Source: Mycogone perniciosa
Lineage: Eukaryota; Ascomycota; Sordariomycetes; Hypocreales; Hypocreaceae
Assembly: GCA_025331125.1 (NCBI GenBank)
Contig: JAOALB010000002.1
Location: 620,001 to 684,000 of the forward strand
Direction of reading: 5' to 3'
Length of the DNA stretch: 64,000 nucleotides
Shown: piece by piece, positions 29,373 through 40,760 of the stretch
Layout of the letters: each line of letters opens with the position of its first letter
Position numbering within the stretch: position 1 is the stretch's first letter
Made by a program: the position numbers and the translations under genes
The notes under the pieces: generated by a model
What the model was told of the DNA's origin: nothing
Databases searched by the model: none
What the model saw: the letters and a program-made list of their open reading frames with translations, nothing else

Positions 29373-32300
29373 ATGGGCCACCAACGTATCACCACCACAA
29401 ACAAGTCCCCGTCCCATAAGTCCAAGACAGCCGCCTCATCGGCCAAGACTAGGGTGCATGACTCCCATCTGCAGCATGGCGTTCCTCTCCAGACCCTAGC
29501 ATCTGTGTCTTCCTCCTCTCCTTCTACTTCTACTACTCCTGCTACTCCTCGTACCACTACTTCTACCCGCCAGCCCACTGTCTCAAAGGCGAGCTCGTCG
29601 CAGTCGCCCTCTCCCTCTTCTACCCAGCATGTTCGCTCATCCTCTGTTTCTGGGCCGGACGAGGCAATAGCTGAGCCTGCTTTTGCTTCTGGGTCGCAAA
29701 CCGATGCCACTATCGCCGAAATGGCTTCCAAGAAGACCCCGTTGCGCTCGGTCGATGGTGGCGGACATGAGTCCTCACCGTACGGCTCTGTAGTCGTGAC
29801 GCCGAGCCGCAGTCTCTCCCCCATCGGTAGCGACCCCGAGACCGACGATTGCCACCAGCTTCGCCAGGTTCGTGATACCAGCAGGAGCAGAATGTCGAAA
29901 CGATCCATGGCCTCTAGACAGTCGTCCCGCAGATCGGAGGACCTGGACGGCGCAGTCCTCGTCTCTGGCCTCGAAGGCCGCTTTGGTGTAGCAGAGGCGT
30001 CACTTTCAAGCGAGATTCTCGACAATGACAAGAGCGATGACATGGCCTCGGAGGATGGACTGTTGCTGGGCGGAGACTCTGCTGATTTATCTGACAACGA
30101 AGCTGACGAAAACTCTCCTAATGACGCCGTACGAGCCTCCGTTTCCCCCATTGATGATACGACTCTATCGATAAACACACCTCGCATGTGGTGTCTCTCC
30201 ATCATATTCTCTATTCTTGGTTCTTCAACAAATCTATTCTTTTCCTTGAGATACCCTAGCGTTGCTATTACACCTGTTATTGCTTTGCTACTTGTCCATC
30301 CCCTTGGCCATTTGTGGGATTTTCTGCTTAAACGACCTTATGATCCTGAGGAAGAGTTCACTGATGGTATTCTGACAACTGCCGCCCCCGAGGGCCACGA
30401 CCATGGACATGGCCATCAAAAGAGGAAGTTCAGCTCTTGGCGACTATGGTTGGCGCAAGGGAGGTGGAATGAAAAGGAGCATACATGTGTCTATGTCAGC
30501 AGCAATGTTGCCTTTGGCTTTGCCTTCGCTACAGATGTCATCGTCGAGCAGACACGATTCTATAATCAGGAGGCCCCGGTTGTTTACCAACTGCTTCTGA
30601 CGATATCGACGCAGATCCTAGGCTATGGCTTTGCCGGGATGGCCCGCCGCTTCTTGGTCCGGCCGAGCGGTATGATTTGGCCCGGCACTTTGATGTCTGC
30701 AGCCATGTTCTCAACCTTGCACAAGCAGGAGAATAAGCCGGCCAATGGCTGGACAATCAGTCGCTGGAAGTTCTTCTACTTGGTTTGGTCTGGCGCTTTT
30801 GTCTTTTACTTTCTGCCGGGCCTTCTGATGCCCGCTCTCAGCTATTTCAACGTCATCACCTGGTTTGCTCCCAAGAGCGTTGTCCTCGCCAACTTATTTG
30901 GTGTCTCATCTGGCCTTGGCCTCTTCCCGATGACCTTTGATTGGGCACAAATCACTTACGTTGGCTCACCTCTCCTAGTGCCATTTTGGGCCGCTGTCAA
31001 TGTTGTCGGTGGTCTTGCCATTGTCATGTGGATTGTCGCGCCAATCTTCTACTACAGCAACGTTCGATGGTCTTCATACATGCCTATACTTTCTACTGCC
31101 GTCTTCGACAACACTGGCAACGTTTATGATGTCAGCAAGATCTTGACATCAGATTTCCTCTTTGACAAGGAGGCATATTCTAACTATAGCCGAGTATTCT
31201 TACCTGTCACATACATGCTGAGCTACGGCGTACAATTCGCCGGTCTTGCTGCTCTGTTAACTCATACTTTGTGCTGGCATGGCCAGGATATTTGGCATAC
31301 TTGGAAAAAGTCACTCGCTGAGGCTCGAGAGAACGGGAAGGTCGACTACCAACAGGTGTCCAACTCCCGGGATGCTTCTCCTATTGGGACATCTCGCAGC
31401 CATGGTAATCGAAGAGCATCCTCGTCAGGTTCCAATTTAGAAGGTCTCCTGACCCGTGAAGACATTCACAGTCGTTTGATGAGGCGATACAAAGATGCGC
31501 CGTTGAGCTGGTACATGATAACATTTGTTTCAATGACTGCAATTGGAATGTTTGTTGTGGAATAGTGAGTTCAACCCCAAGAATCCTCATAGAAATTCTG
31601 TGCTGAGTTCCCTTCGACAAGCTACCCCGTGCATTTACCGTGGTACGGTTTACTGCTAGCCCTTGCGATTGGGGCCATCTTCTTCATTCCCAACGGTATC
31701 ATTATGGCTGTTACAAATCAGCACAGCAGTATTTATCTCATCTGTCAGCTCATTTGCGGTGTTGTCTTCCCCGGCCGACCCATCGCCAACATGGTCTTCG
31801 TCACATATGGCTACATTTCTTCCGCCCAGGGAATCAAATTTGCAGCTGATCTCAAGCTTGGTCACTACATGAAGATTCCACCTCGTATCATGTTCCTAGT
31901 CCAGATCGTGGCCACGCTTATTTCATCCCTTACCCAGATCGGTGTCCTGAATTGGATGTTCGCAAACGTAAAGGGCATCTGCACTTCCGAGGCTGTCAAT
32001 GGCTTCACGTGTCCAATCGCGCGTGTGCACTTCAACGGCTCTATTCTGTGGGGTGTAGTCGGGCCTACAGAGTTCTTTGGCCCTACAGCTATGTACCGAG
32101 CCCTGGTCTGGTGCTTCCCTCTCGGCGCCTTTCTCCCCATCCCCCTGTGGCTCTACAGTCGCCGCAAGAAGCAGAGCATCATCCGCAAAGTTAATCTTCC
32201 CGTCATCTTCGGCGCCATGTCCTGGATCCCTCCCGCCACTGGTCTCAACTTTTCTGTCTGGGCCGTCATCTGCTACGTCTTCAACTTCCTTATCAAGCGT

Positions 32301-32525
32301 CGTGCCAGCTCATGGTGGAGCAAGTACACGATGACCCTCAGTGCAGCCCTCGACTCTGGTCTAGCTTTTGGAATCGTCGTCGTTTTCTTTGGGTTTATAT
32401 ACCCAGGCTTGATGAAGGGCTTCAGTTGGTGGGGTACCGAGGTATATAAACAGGGATGTGACTGGCAGGCCTGCGCATACAAAACCGTGAAAGAGGGGGA
32501 ACACTTTGGACCTGATGTATGGTAA
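29373..32525 (+). CDS. OPT-family oligopeptide transporter
   Basis: Proton-coupled transporter of small peptides or related compounds (glutathione, siderophore-like) in a cellular membrane; the substrate cannot be told from sequence. Two exons, 29373-31564 and 31622-32525, with a 57-nt intron, give 1031 aa. Residues 1 to about 270 are Ser/Thr/Pro-rich, acidic in places and likely cytoplasmic and disordered. Hydrophobic segments start at about residue 275 and I count roughly 14-16. A His-rich DHGHGH stretch lies near residue 350. Family landmarks include NTGNVYDVSKILT, the DAPLSWYM segment before the intron, PGRPIANMVF and CPIARVHFNGSILWGVVGP. A Ser-rich cytoplasmic loop sits near 660-700. The total is longer than most OPT proteins (700-900 aa) because of the N-terminal tail. 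The start ATG is the first in frame (GCCATGG). Confidence 0.92.
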
Positions 32526-32819
32526 AGAAACAAAAAGGAGAAAAAAACATAACGACATTTATAGAAATGGTTGCATTTTTGGTTTCATTTTGGATATCCT
32601 GAACAATAGAGGAACTCTCAGTTATTCCCAAACTCATTGGTGCACTGAATCGCGATTCATGGGCCTCTATCAATGCATAGTTTCTTCTCGTAACTTTTCT
32701 TGTCGTACAAGTAATTACTATACAGCGTAGCTTCGCCCTGGGCTGCCCAATCAGCTATAGGTCTATTCATCAACCCCAGTCCAAAATTTTATTTATTTCT
32801 CCGTCTCCCACTCCGGATT

Positions 32820-35655
32820 CTAGATCTTATTAGCCATCGTCTCATCCGAATAATCAATTGGGCAGCTTACCTTTTTCAGAATCACCAAGCCCTCCAGGGT
32901 GCTGGTTAAGCTGATGTACTCCTCATCCTCCAATTCTGCTCGCTCACCATAACCCAGCAGCACTGGCGTGCTCTGGGTCTGCCACCCAGTGATCGTCTTC
33001 GGCCGACCAGCCTGTCCAACGACATCCACAGCCTGACCAACACGGACGTTAACCTTAACGGGCTTCAGGCTCTCATCGACCGTGACAAGGAATCGTGGGT
33101 GCATAGCGGTGACGAGGAAGTAAAGGAGGTAGTGCGAGTTGGAGGTGATAAATTCCTTGGGGTCGATCATGGCAACCATGGTGACTAGCAGACCAGCAGT
33201 TGATACATAAGACAGGACCTGTCGGTCGGAGTGGAAAGGGTTGAGGGAGAGTGTTCCCTTGCCCATATGCAGGAGACCCTGCGCAATACGGACCATGAAA
33301 AGAGCATCCTGATCGCGGTGGTAGTAGCTCGCCAGTTGTCTTAGTAGCTGAGCTAGTCTGGCGTTGTTGGTTCCTGCACCAAGCATGCCCATGGCAAAAA
33401 TGGCGTTAATGGCCACTTCGGGATCGGTATCGTGGCTGTATCTGGACAGGGTGTCGTAAACCTTCATCTGCGGGTTGCTTGGGCTAATCAATCCCATGGC
33501 CAGGGGAACAGCCTTGCGAATGTTCGCCTCACCGTAATGCATAAGATGGCCAAACTGACGGAGGACCATTTCCTGTCCAACTTCCTCTCCCATGGCCACA
33601 AGCGCAATGCCAAGGACTGCATAGGCTTGCAAAAGTTCGTCGCCCTTTTTGTCATCCGACTCCTCCATTTGCTCATTGCAAATATGCAAGAGCTCTTGGA
33701 TCTTCAAAACAGCGCCAGTACCAGCCCAGGCACAAATTCCAGCCAGGACGGTCGTGGGCTTGGACATCGGATGATCCACAGCCTTGAGCGTCTCCAGAAT
33801 CACATCAACCTCCTCTTGGCGTCCGAAGAACAAAAGACCCAGACCGAGGGCCATGAATCTTGCCCACTTGTCGGTCAATTGATTCTTTCGGTCGTCATCC
33901 ATCAGTGTAGTGATAATGGCCTCAGTGATCTCAGAGTGGGAGGTACCAACGGCAATAAGACCGCAAGACAAAGCAGCCATTGCTGAGATCTGCATATCCT
34001 GGGAGCTATCAGCGATGATGGGAAGTAACAGCTCAATGACTTCCTCCTTATTGGAGCCAGCGTAAGCCAATCCAAGGCCCATCAAACAGGCGGTGCGAAC
34101 CAAGGGGCTCGGGTGGTTAAGCTTGTCGCCATCTGAAAGAAGGGCAAAGGCTGGCTCCGACTCAATTCGGACGCCGGAATTCATGATGCCAATGGCAAGC
34201 ATTGCACCGGCCGAGATCTCCGGATCCTTCTCATAGGTGTACTTGTCGATGCTGTCGAGGCCATTTTCAATGTCCCATAGGAGAAGTGTGCCAAGCGAGG
34301 CGACGGTAGACATCATACCGTCTCCCTTTGTCTTCCATACCCAAGCCTCCTTCTGGGTTTCCACGAGCATCATCTTATCATTACCAAAGCCGGCGTTGAC
34401 AAAGGCATTGACGAATGCAGCCGCAAGGTTGTGTCTAGCGGAGTCCAGGTTGGTCATCCCAGCTACTCGACTGCTTTCCAGGTGGCTCTTATAAATGTCT
34501 TCCGTTGTCTTCGGGTCAAGGATATTAAGTTCCTTGGCCAGGGACTTGAAGTGTTCCGGAAGCTTGAGATTATGCAAGCACTCATTAAGTTCTTGATCGT
34601 CCTCTGTGTTTTCTTGAGACAGCGGCAGGATTAGTCTTTGACGTGAGATCAAAAAGGCCAACTGCTTCTTCAGGGCGGGATCTTCGGCCTTATCGAAGTC
34701 TTCCTGGATCATGTCGATGTCATGCAATCTTATGGCAAGAGTCATCGCTTGTGTGTACTGCTTGTGGTTCATGTAGATATCGTGGGCGACGCGCAGGAAC
34801 GTTTCGTTGTCGGGATATGTCAGCAGGTTGACCATGCTGACCATATACAAACACACTCTGGCATAGGTGTTCTCGTCAACAAACTTCTCGATCTCCTCAA
34901 TGATCTCAAGCTCGCTCATAAGATCCACAGCATCGGCCTCCTGGTTGCCCTTGATGAAGAGGGGAACCAGAACCAAAGCAAGATCAATGAGGTCCTTTGT
35001 GGGCTCATCGGCGGTGACCCGTTTGCTGTATACCTCGCCAATCTCCAACGCCAAATGCCTGACATATTCATGACCCCACGAACCAATATCGGCTGTGGGG
35101 GCTAGAAGTCGGTATTTCAGGGTGTCTTGCCGGTCCTCATCTGAATACGTCATTCCAATAACGGATAAGACGTCAGCTAGGGAGAGCTTGTTTTCGTCAT
35201 CAGGCCACTCTTCGTACAGCTTGGTCAACGTTTCGTAGTGTGGTCGCAGGAACTTGAGTGGCTTTGGTACTGCTGTCATCGACGACGTGGAAGTCTTGAT
35301 GGCGCTCTTCATCATTTCAAGGGCAGGCTTGTAGAGGGATGTGTTGGACTCCTGCAAGTTGTCAGATTCCGCAGCTCTAAACATAGGTCCCCCATATCCT
35401 GTGTACTGACCGTCAAGCGTTCTACCATCATGTCCAGTTCGCTCTTGAGTTGCTGGTCCTCCTCGTTGAGCTCTTCCTCGGCAGCTGGAAATCGGTCAGA
35501 TAACAAGCCTGGTTGTGCGCCGGCGATGGCATCCTACCGTCTTTCTTCTCCTCATCCCCCTTCCCGTTCAGCACGGGCTTCTCATTTTTGGGGTCTTCAA
35601 CAGCCTTCCCCTTCCCCTTGTCCGCCGCCTTTGGCAGATCGCTGTCTTGTGCCAT
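32820..35655 (-). CDS. rpn1: 26S proteasome regulatory subunit Rpn1
   Basis: Largest base subunit of the 19S particle. It receives ubiquitin receptors, UBL shuttles and the deubiquitinase Ubp6. Three exons: 35655-35538, 35484-35411 and 35351-32820, with introns of 53 and 59 nt, giving 907 aa. The 854-aa open frame begins with an ATG that lies inside the second intron. The true junction joins MMVERLT to ESNTSLYKP, matching the family. The N-terminal 40 residues are Lys/Glu-rich. The middle (about 400-780) contains the proteasome/cyclosome repeats, with alternating GLG and AG/GMG motifs. The C-terminus ends in a beta-rich segment. Divergent from RIO2 (511 bp) and convergent with the OPT gene (294 bp). 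Confidence 0.95.
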
Positions 35656-36166
35656 TGTGACGTAGAGGTATTGGGCGTCTATGGGAGCTCCAGGACGAAG
35701 CCGGCGAGGACGAGAGAATGCTCAGGCTGTTGCAAAAGCCCTTGAATTGTGTGATGGTGCGATCTTGGAACCGCAATGAGGTAGTGGTAGGTTTGAACAG
35801 TGGGTGGATGGAAAGTGATGGAGCCGCTTGGTAAAGCTCTGGGTTGGGGCGGCACCTGTATAGCTGCTATGGGTTACACGAAGCGTTGCCGCCTACGAGA
35901 ACCAGCTACGTGCACTCAGACCCCAGCCTTGTGATCACGTGCGACGACGTGTGGGCTCTGACTAATTATTCCGTGACATCAAAGACAGTCCGTCCTGTCA
36001 ACTCTATCGATAAGATCTTATCAGCCAAATTTCTTTCATCATTGTTTCAACCCCACCAAATCTACAGAGGACCCCCTCGCATGTTTGTTGCGACCAGCAA
36101 GACCTTCTATTATAGATCGGAGACTTGTCTATTGGTTAGGTCACAGTTGAATCAAATTAACCAGCC
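35656..36166. promoter_or_regulatory. Divergent RPN1/RIO2 promoter region
   Basis: 511 bp shared by a proteasome gene and a ribosome-biogenesis kinase gene. I see no exact yeast-type proteasome control element (GGTGGCAAA) and no other named motif. Confidence 0.5.
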
Positions 36167-37455
36167 ATGAAGTTGGACACTCGAGCGATGCGCCATCTGG
36201 CGTCTGAGGACTGGCGCGTACTCACAGCGGTATGCCTCATCCCACCAACAATACGTATTCTGTATGCACCTCGCTGACGTAGGGCGCATAGGTTGAAATG
36301 GGCAGCAAAAACCACGAGATCGTGCCTACGCCATTGATAGAAAAACTGTCCCGTCTCCGAGGCGGAGCCAGCGGCGTTCACAGAAGCATATCAGCTCTCG
36401 CCAAAGTCGGTCTCATCGCCCGCGTCAAAGAAGCAAAATACGACGGATACCGCCTGACATACGGAGGTCTCGACTATCTCGCTCTCCACACCCATGCCAG
36501 CCGTAAGGATGTTTACAGCGTGGGCAACAGAATCGGTGTGGGCAAGGAGAGCGATATCATGGTCGTCGCAGACCATACTGGCAAACAGCGCGTATTAAAA
36601 ATCCACAGACTTGGACGAATTTCTTTCCGGACAGTCAAGTCGAACCGAGACTACCTCAAGAAGCGCAATGCCGGGTCGTGGATGTACCTGTCAAGACTGG
36701 CTGCCATGAAAGAGTATGCCTTCATGAATGCCCTGTATGAGGAAGGCTTCCCGGTGCCAGAACCACTCGCACAATCCAGACACACAATTGTCATGTCCCT
36801 AATAGATGCTTTCCCCCTGAGACAGATTAGTGAGGTCCCCGATCCAGCCTCTCTATACTCTGACCTCATATCACTCATTTTACGGCTTGCGAGCCACGGG
36901 TTAATCCACGGCGACTACAACGAATTCAACATTCTAATTAAGGAGGTGAAGTCTACATCTGAAGATGGCCAAGAGACGATCAAACTCGAGCCGGTCATCA
37001 TCGATTTTCCTCAAATGGTATCCATGGAACACCAGAATGCTGAAATGTATTTTGACCGAGATGTGAACTGCATTAAACGCTTCTTCTCGCGAAGGTTCTA
37101 TTTTACAAGTACGCAGCCTGGTCCCTTCTTCAAGGATGCAAAGAAGACAGTGGGGAAAGGGGGTGCGAAGAGACTCGATGCGGTGGCTGAAGCATCTGGG
37201 TTCACTAAGAAGATGCTGAAGGATCTTGAAGCAGCGATCAAGGAAACGGAGATCTCTAAAGAAGGAGGGGGGGGTTCAGATGAAGACGAAGAAGGATATG
37301 ATGATGAGGAAGACGAGGAGGATGAAGATGATGGAGAAGAACACAGTGAAATTGACCAAGGGGGTATCTTAGGTAATGGACTATCAGAAGGTCTTCTAGG
37401 TGACAGTTCTACTGTGGAGACAATCCACGAGGATGTCGCAAAACTAGCAGTCTAA
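36167..37455 (+). CDS. rio2: Atypical protein kinase/ATPase Rio2
   Basis: Needed for final maturation of the 40S ribosomal subunit (20S pre-rRNA cleavage) in the cytoplasm. Two exons, 36167-36229 and 36292-37455, with a 62-nt intron, give 408 aa. The N-terminal winged-helix domain spans residues 1-90 (MKLDTRAMRHLASEDWRVL... and the GGASGVHRS stretch). The RIO domain then shows the nucleotide loop GVGKESDI, ATP-site Lys124 (VLKIHRLGR), catalytic Asp229 (HGDYNEFN) and metal-binding Asp259 (IIDFPQMV), all intact. The C-terminal 85 residues hold a highly acidic Asp/Glu run. Yeast Rio2 is 425 aa. The ATG at 36298 falls inside the domain, so the start in exon 1 is preferred. Confidence 0.95.
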
Positions 37456-37869
37456 TACGATTCCTATTGAAGCCAATACCTACCGAAAAGTAGTCTATGT
37501 GCAAGACGGACGTTGCGGTGTTGCGGAAAGAAGCTCACGGACAATAGCGGAGATACAAGAAGATTGTGTGATGAAATTATTGCTTTTCTCTTCGTCCAAC
37601 GCCAGGCGATGCCGCCACCAAGTTATTGCCACAACTGCCATTACCTAGAATCTAAAGTACAAAGTGTGCCAAATGGACCATTCACACAATTCATTGACCG
37701 CATCAGCCAGCTATCTCAGACCATAAGATGTTCCGTGATGGCATAACACTACCGTGACCGTCCGGGGAAGTGGTCCCAAAAAAACCCTAAGAAATTAATG
37801 AAAGAGTGCGGCAGCCGGCATCAATCATGGGCAAAGCCAGTACAAAGGAACAAAAAACAACCGTGGTGG
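37456..37869. other. Convergent spacer RIO2/RRM gene
   Basis: 414 bp between two stop codons, presumably 3' UTRs. Nothing else is visible. Confidence 0.5.
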
Positions 37870-39875
37870 TTACTGGGACTTGAACGAAATAGGAGACGAC
37901 TGGACACTCTCGGTACCGACGGCGACGACGACAGCTGGGTCCGCGCGAATCGTAACACCCTCATCGCACTCTGATGTAGTAGGGGTCGAAATCGTAGCGT
38001 CCGTGCTCGCGTTCGTGGCCGCCCTAGTAGAGAGGTTAGAATTTAGCAAACATGCTCAGTCTTGGAGCATACTCGGACTGTCCACGATGGGCTCCCGAGT
38101 TTCGCATCACGTTGCTATCCTCAGTAGATGAGGACGATAGGCCACTTAATTCATGTTCAGCGAGAATCAACCAAAGGGTACGGGAAAGACAACAAACCTT
38201 CGAGAAGGTGGGAGGCTGCGCCGCCAATGGGTTTGCTGGCTGTACAAGGTTGGGCTCATGCCTACGAGGGGAGTGCCGTAGGCACCAATGTTGTACTCGT
38301 TGGTGCGGAATTGGCGACGTTCCGCAGTGACTCGCTTCAGTTCCTTCTGGGCAGGAGTGTCCGCATATCGAATGTTCATGGGGAGGCCCTCTTCGCCGAT
38401 ACCAATGCCATTGAACTTGCGAATGACTTCATCACAAACATCACGGTTCTCGAATCTAAGTGAGAAGATGGTAAGTGGAAAACTCACTCTAAGAACCGAC
38501 CCCAACCAGATGGACTTGAGAGACTTACCGAGCAAAGCCAACACCACGGCTGTTCCCCATACTGTCACGGAGAATCTTGCTGGACTGGATGGTATATCCA
38601 AGGAAGATGGTGGCAAGTTCCTAAGTCAAATCAGCTAAACGCTCAACCAGCTCAGGGACTACGCTAGCCAACATACCACTTCAGTCAAAGTCTTAGGCAG
38701 GTTGGAGATGTACAGGTTGGTGGAACATTCATCACCCTCTGCCTTGAGTCGGGAGTTGAACGACTCCTGCAAACACATTGTCAGCACAAAGAAAAATGTA
38801 GTGACGCTGGGGGAAGAGTGGAGCCTTACTCTGGCAAAGCCAACTTCATAGCCGAGACGGTGGAATCCACGAATGCACATCTCGGAATCACGAACGTCAA
38901 AGAACTTGGCAAAACCAAATCTGCCAATGATGAGCTCAGAGTCCACCACCGAGACAACAACAATAAAACTTACCCTTTGCAGGCCCCGGTGGTAGTGTCA
39001 ATGATGGCCTTAGACGTCTCTACGCCGCCAAAACGAGACGCAAGATGGTAGAGAAGTTCATCGTCGGTCGTAGGATGAAGGCCGCGGATGTGCACGTTGC
39101 GGTTGCCGGGGATGCGATTCTCCAAACTCTGGTCAAGGCTCTTCATCTGGCCTGGTGGAGTAAAGACGGCTGGGACCGCCTTAGGGACTGGTGGTTCCTT
39201 CTTCAGAAGCTCGTCCACAGTGCGATCCGAGACGGTGACTGGAGCAGGCTTGACAGGCTCAGCATGAAGGGCCGGAATGCCCATCTGCTGTGGAGATGGG
39301 GTCGTGTAGGAAGAGCGATCGAGGCTGGCAACACGGGGTCCATGATCACGTTGCGAAAAGGCTCCGTAAAAGGGGGTAGCCGGAGTAGACTCAGTGGTTG
39401 AGTAAGAGCCGCGGCGATTTTCGAGGCCAGGAACCTCAGCGTGACCACGATCCATGCGAGGGTGGGTAGCATTGGCGCGGCCAGGAGTGAAAGGCATCAG
39501 TGGCATCGGAAGGCCAACATAGGGAGTTCCATAGCCACCAGGCGGCATCGAGAAGTTGTGATAGGGGTTCTCGTTGGAGTGGCCAAGGCCCATGGGCTGA
39601 GCTGCGGGCATGGGAGCGAGGACAAGTTGACCATCCGAACCAATAACAAATGCGTGTCCATGTCCCATCGGGACTGGAGCAGCGTTGCCGGGCATGCCCA
39701 GGCCACCAAGGGTCATTCCCGTAAAGTGATTCATGAGTGCGCCAGGATCAGCAGCTCCGTGAACAGAAGCATGACCATGGGCACTGCGACCCGTAGGGTT
39801 AGAAAGATATGGTGCAGCAACGCCAGTGTTCCCGTCCATATTGAGTTCAGCCACAGAGTGAAAATGATAAGACAT
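37870..39875 (-). CDS. Two-RRM RNA-binding protein, RBMS/Cip-like
   Basis: Probable single-stranded RNA (or DNA) binding protein that regulates mRNA; the role is inferred from the RBMS and fission yeast Cip-type tandem-RRM proteins. Seven coding exons: 39875-38974, 38920-38830, 38766-38677, 38620-38529, 38455-38198, 38144-38073 and 38023-37870, giving 552 aa. Residues 1-250 are Gly/Pro/Met/His-rich and likely disordered. RRM1 (about 258-335) has RNP2 VHIRGL and RNP1 KGFGFAKF. RRM2 (about 347-425) has LYISNL and RGVGFARF. A basic QKELKRVTAERRQFR helix follows, with a low-complexity tail. The last two exons are chosen because they keep frame and give a plausible tail; an alternative would stop at 38036. 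The RRM exons are secure. Confidence 0.85.
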
Positions 39876-39883
39876 GAGATTTC

Positions 39884-40162
39884 CTGGGATGAAATGCGTT
39901 AGTGAGGCTCTCGTCAACGTCGGTGTCTGTTGAATGTCTTGAAAAGCAGAGTGAGGGGATGGAAATGGGAAAGCAGCGCCGAGACAACGACCTCAACAAA
40001 GCTTGCGCCTCGGGGATGGCAAGTCAACACAGATGTGGGGGGACAAGGGTTCTGTTTCATGGAAACCTGAAAGCAGAATTGAACAACGAGAATTTTTGTA
40101 TCAAGGTTTCGAAACGCTCGAGTGGCGGCAGGGGTGGCGCAAAGAGAAGGCAAGATCCTTAC
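39884..40162 (-). other. Probable 5' UTR intron of the RRM gene (proximal)
   Basis: On the minus strand a donor GTAAGGAT at 40162 and an acceptor ending CATCCCAG at 39884 flank a region with many stops, and the acceptor lies only 8 nt before the ATG. The splice signals are good, but untranslated introns cannot be tested by reading frame. Confidence 0.45.
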
Positions 40163-40230
40163 CCCAGGAGGAACAGATCAGTTACGAGGGTAATTGAAGA
40201 TGAGAGATGATTTGACGGTGTAACGAAGAT

Positions 40231-40760
40231 CTGCAAACAACCAGTGAGTATTAATTGAAGATTCCGGATGACGAAAAAGAAATGCGATGATGTAAAATGG
40301 GCTGGAAGTGGAGAGTGGGAGAAGGGAAGAGGAAGAGACGAGTGGTGAGAAAGCGGCCCAAAATTTTGTGGCATGCTACCAAGCAGTGAATTTGTGAGAG
40401 GTAGAGCACACAAAATTGAACCAAAAAAAAATCAAGTCAAAGTGAAGGGGAAAGTGACAGCCATCTGAGAAGTTCTCACCTTGCCCTATCTCCGGGGTTA
40501 CGTGGTGGTGCAAACAACGGGGCTCAAGGGCCAACGAAGGCAAATTTTGCTACCAAGACACTGAAATGAAGCGAGAGTAAGTAAGATAGAACAAGCTATC
40601 AAGCAAGATGGGGCTTTGAAGAGATTCAGCCGTAGCGGAGAGTTGAAGTGAGCGGTGTTGAGTCTTGGTGATGCTGTGGGGAGAAGAGAAGAGAAGAGGA
40701 AGAAAGGCAGAAGAATCGCAGGTTGATGAGAGGCGAAGAGACGGAAGCGAGCAAACTTAC
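40231..40760 (-). other. Probable 5' UTR intron of the RRM gene (distal)
   Basis: Consensus donor AG-GTAAGT at 40760 and acceptor TTGTTTGCAG at 40231 on the minus strand would leave a 68-nt leader exon (40163-40230). At 530 nt it is longer than the coding introns here, which is common for leader introns. Inference from splice signals only. Confidence 0.4.

Noticed and set aside
29360..30205. 281-aa minus-strand frame
   Set aside because: Antisense shadow of the low-complexity N-terminus of the OPT gene.
35382..35384. Apparent RPN1 start (MFRAAESDN)
   Set aside because: The ATG lies inside the second intron; splicing to ESNTSLYKP matches the family.
35885..35894. GTTGCCGCC near the RPN1 start as a proteasome control element
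   Set aside because: Only 7 of 9 positions match the reverse of GGTGGCAAA, which is expected by chance in 500 bp.
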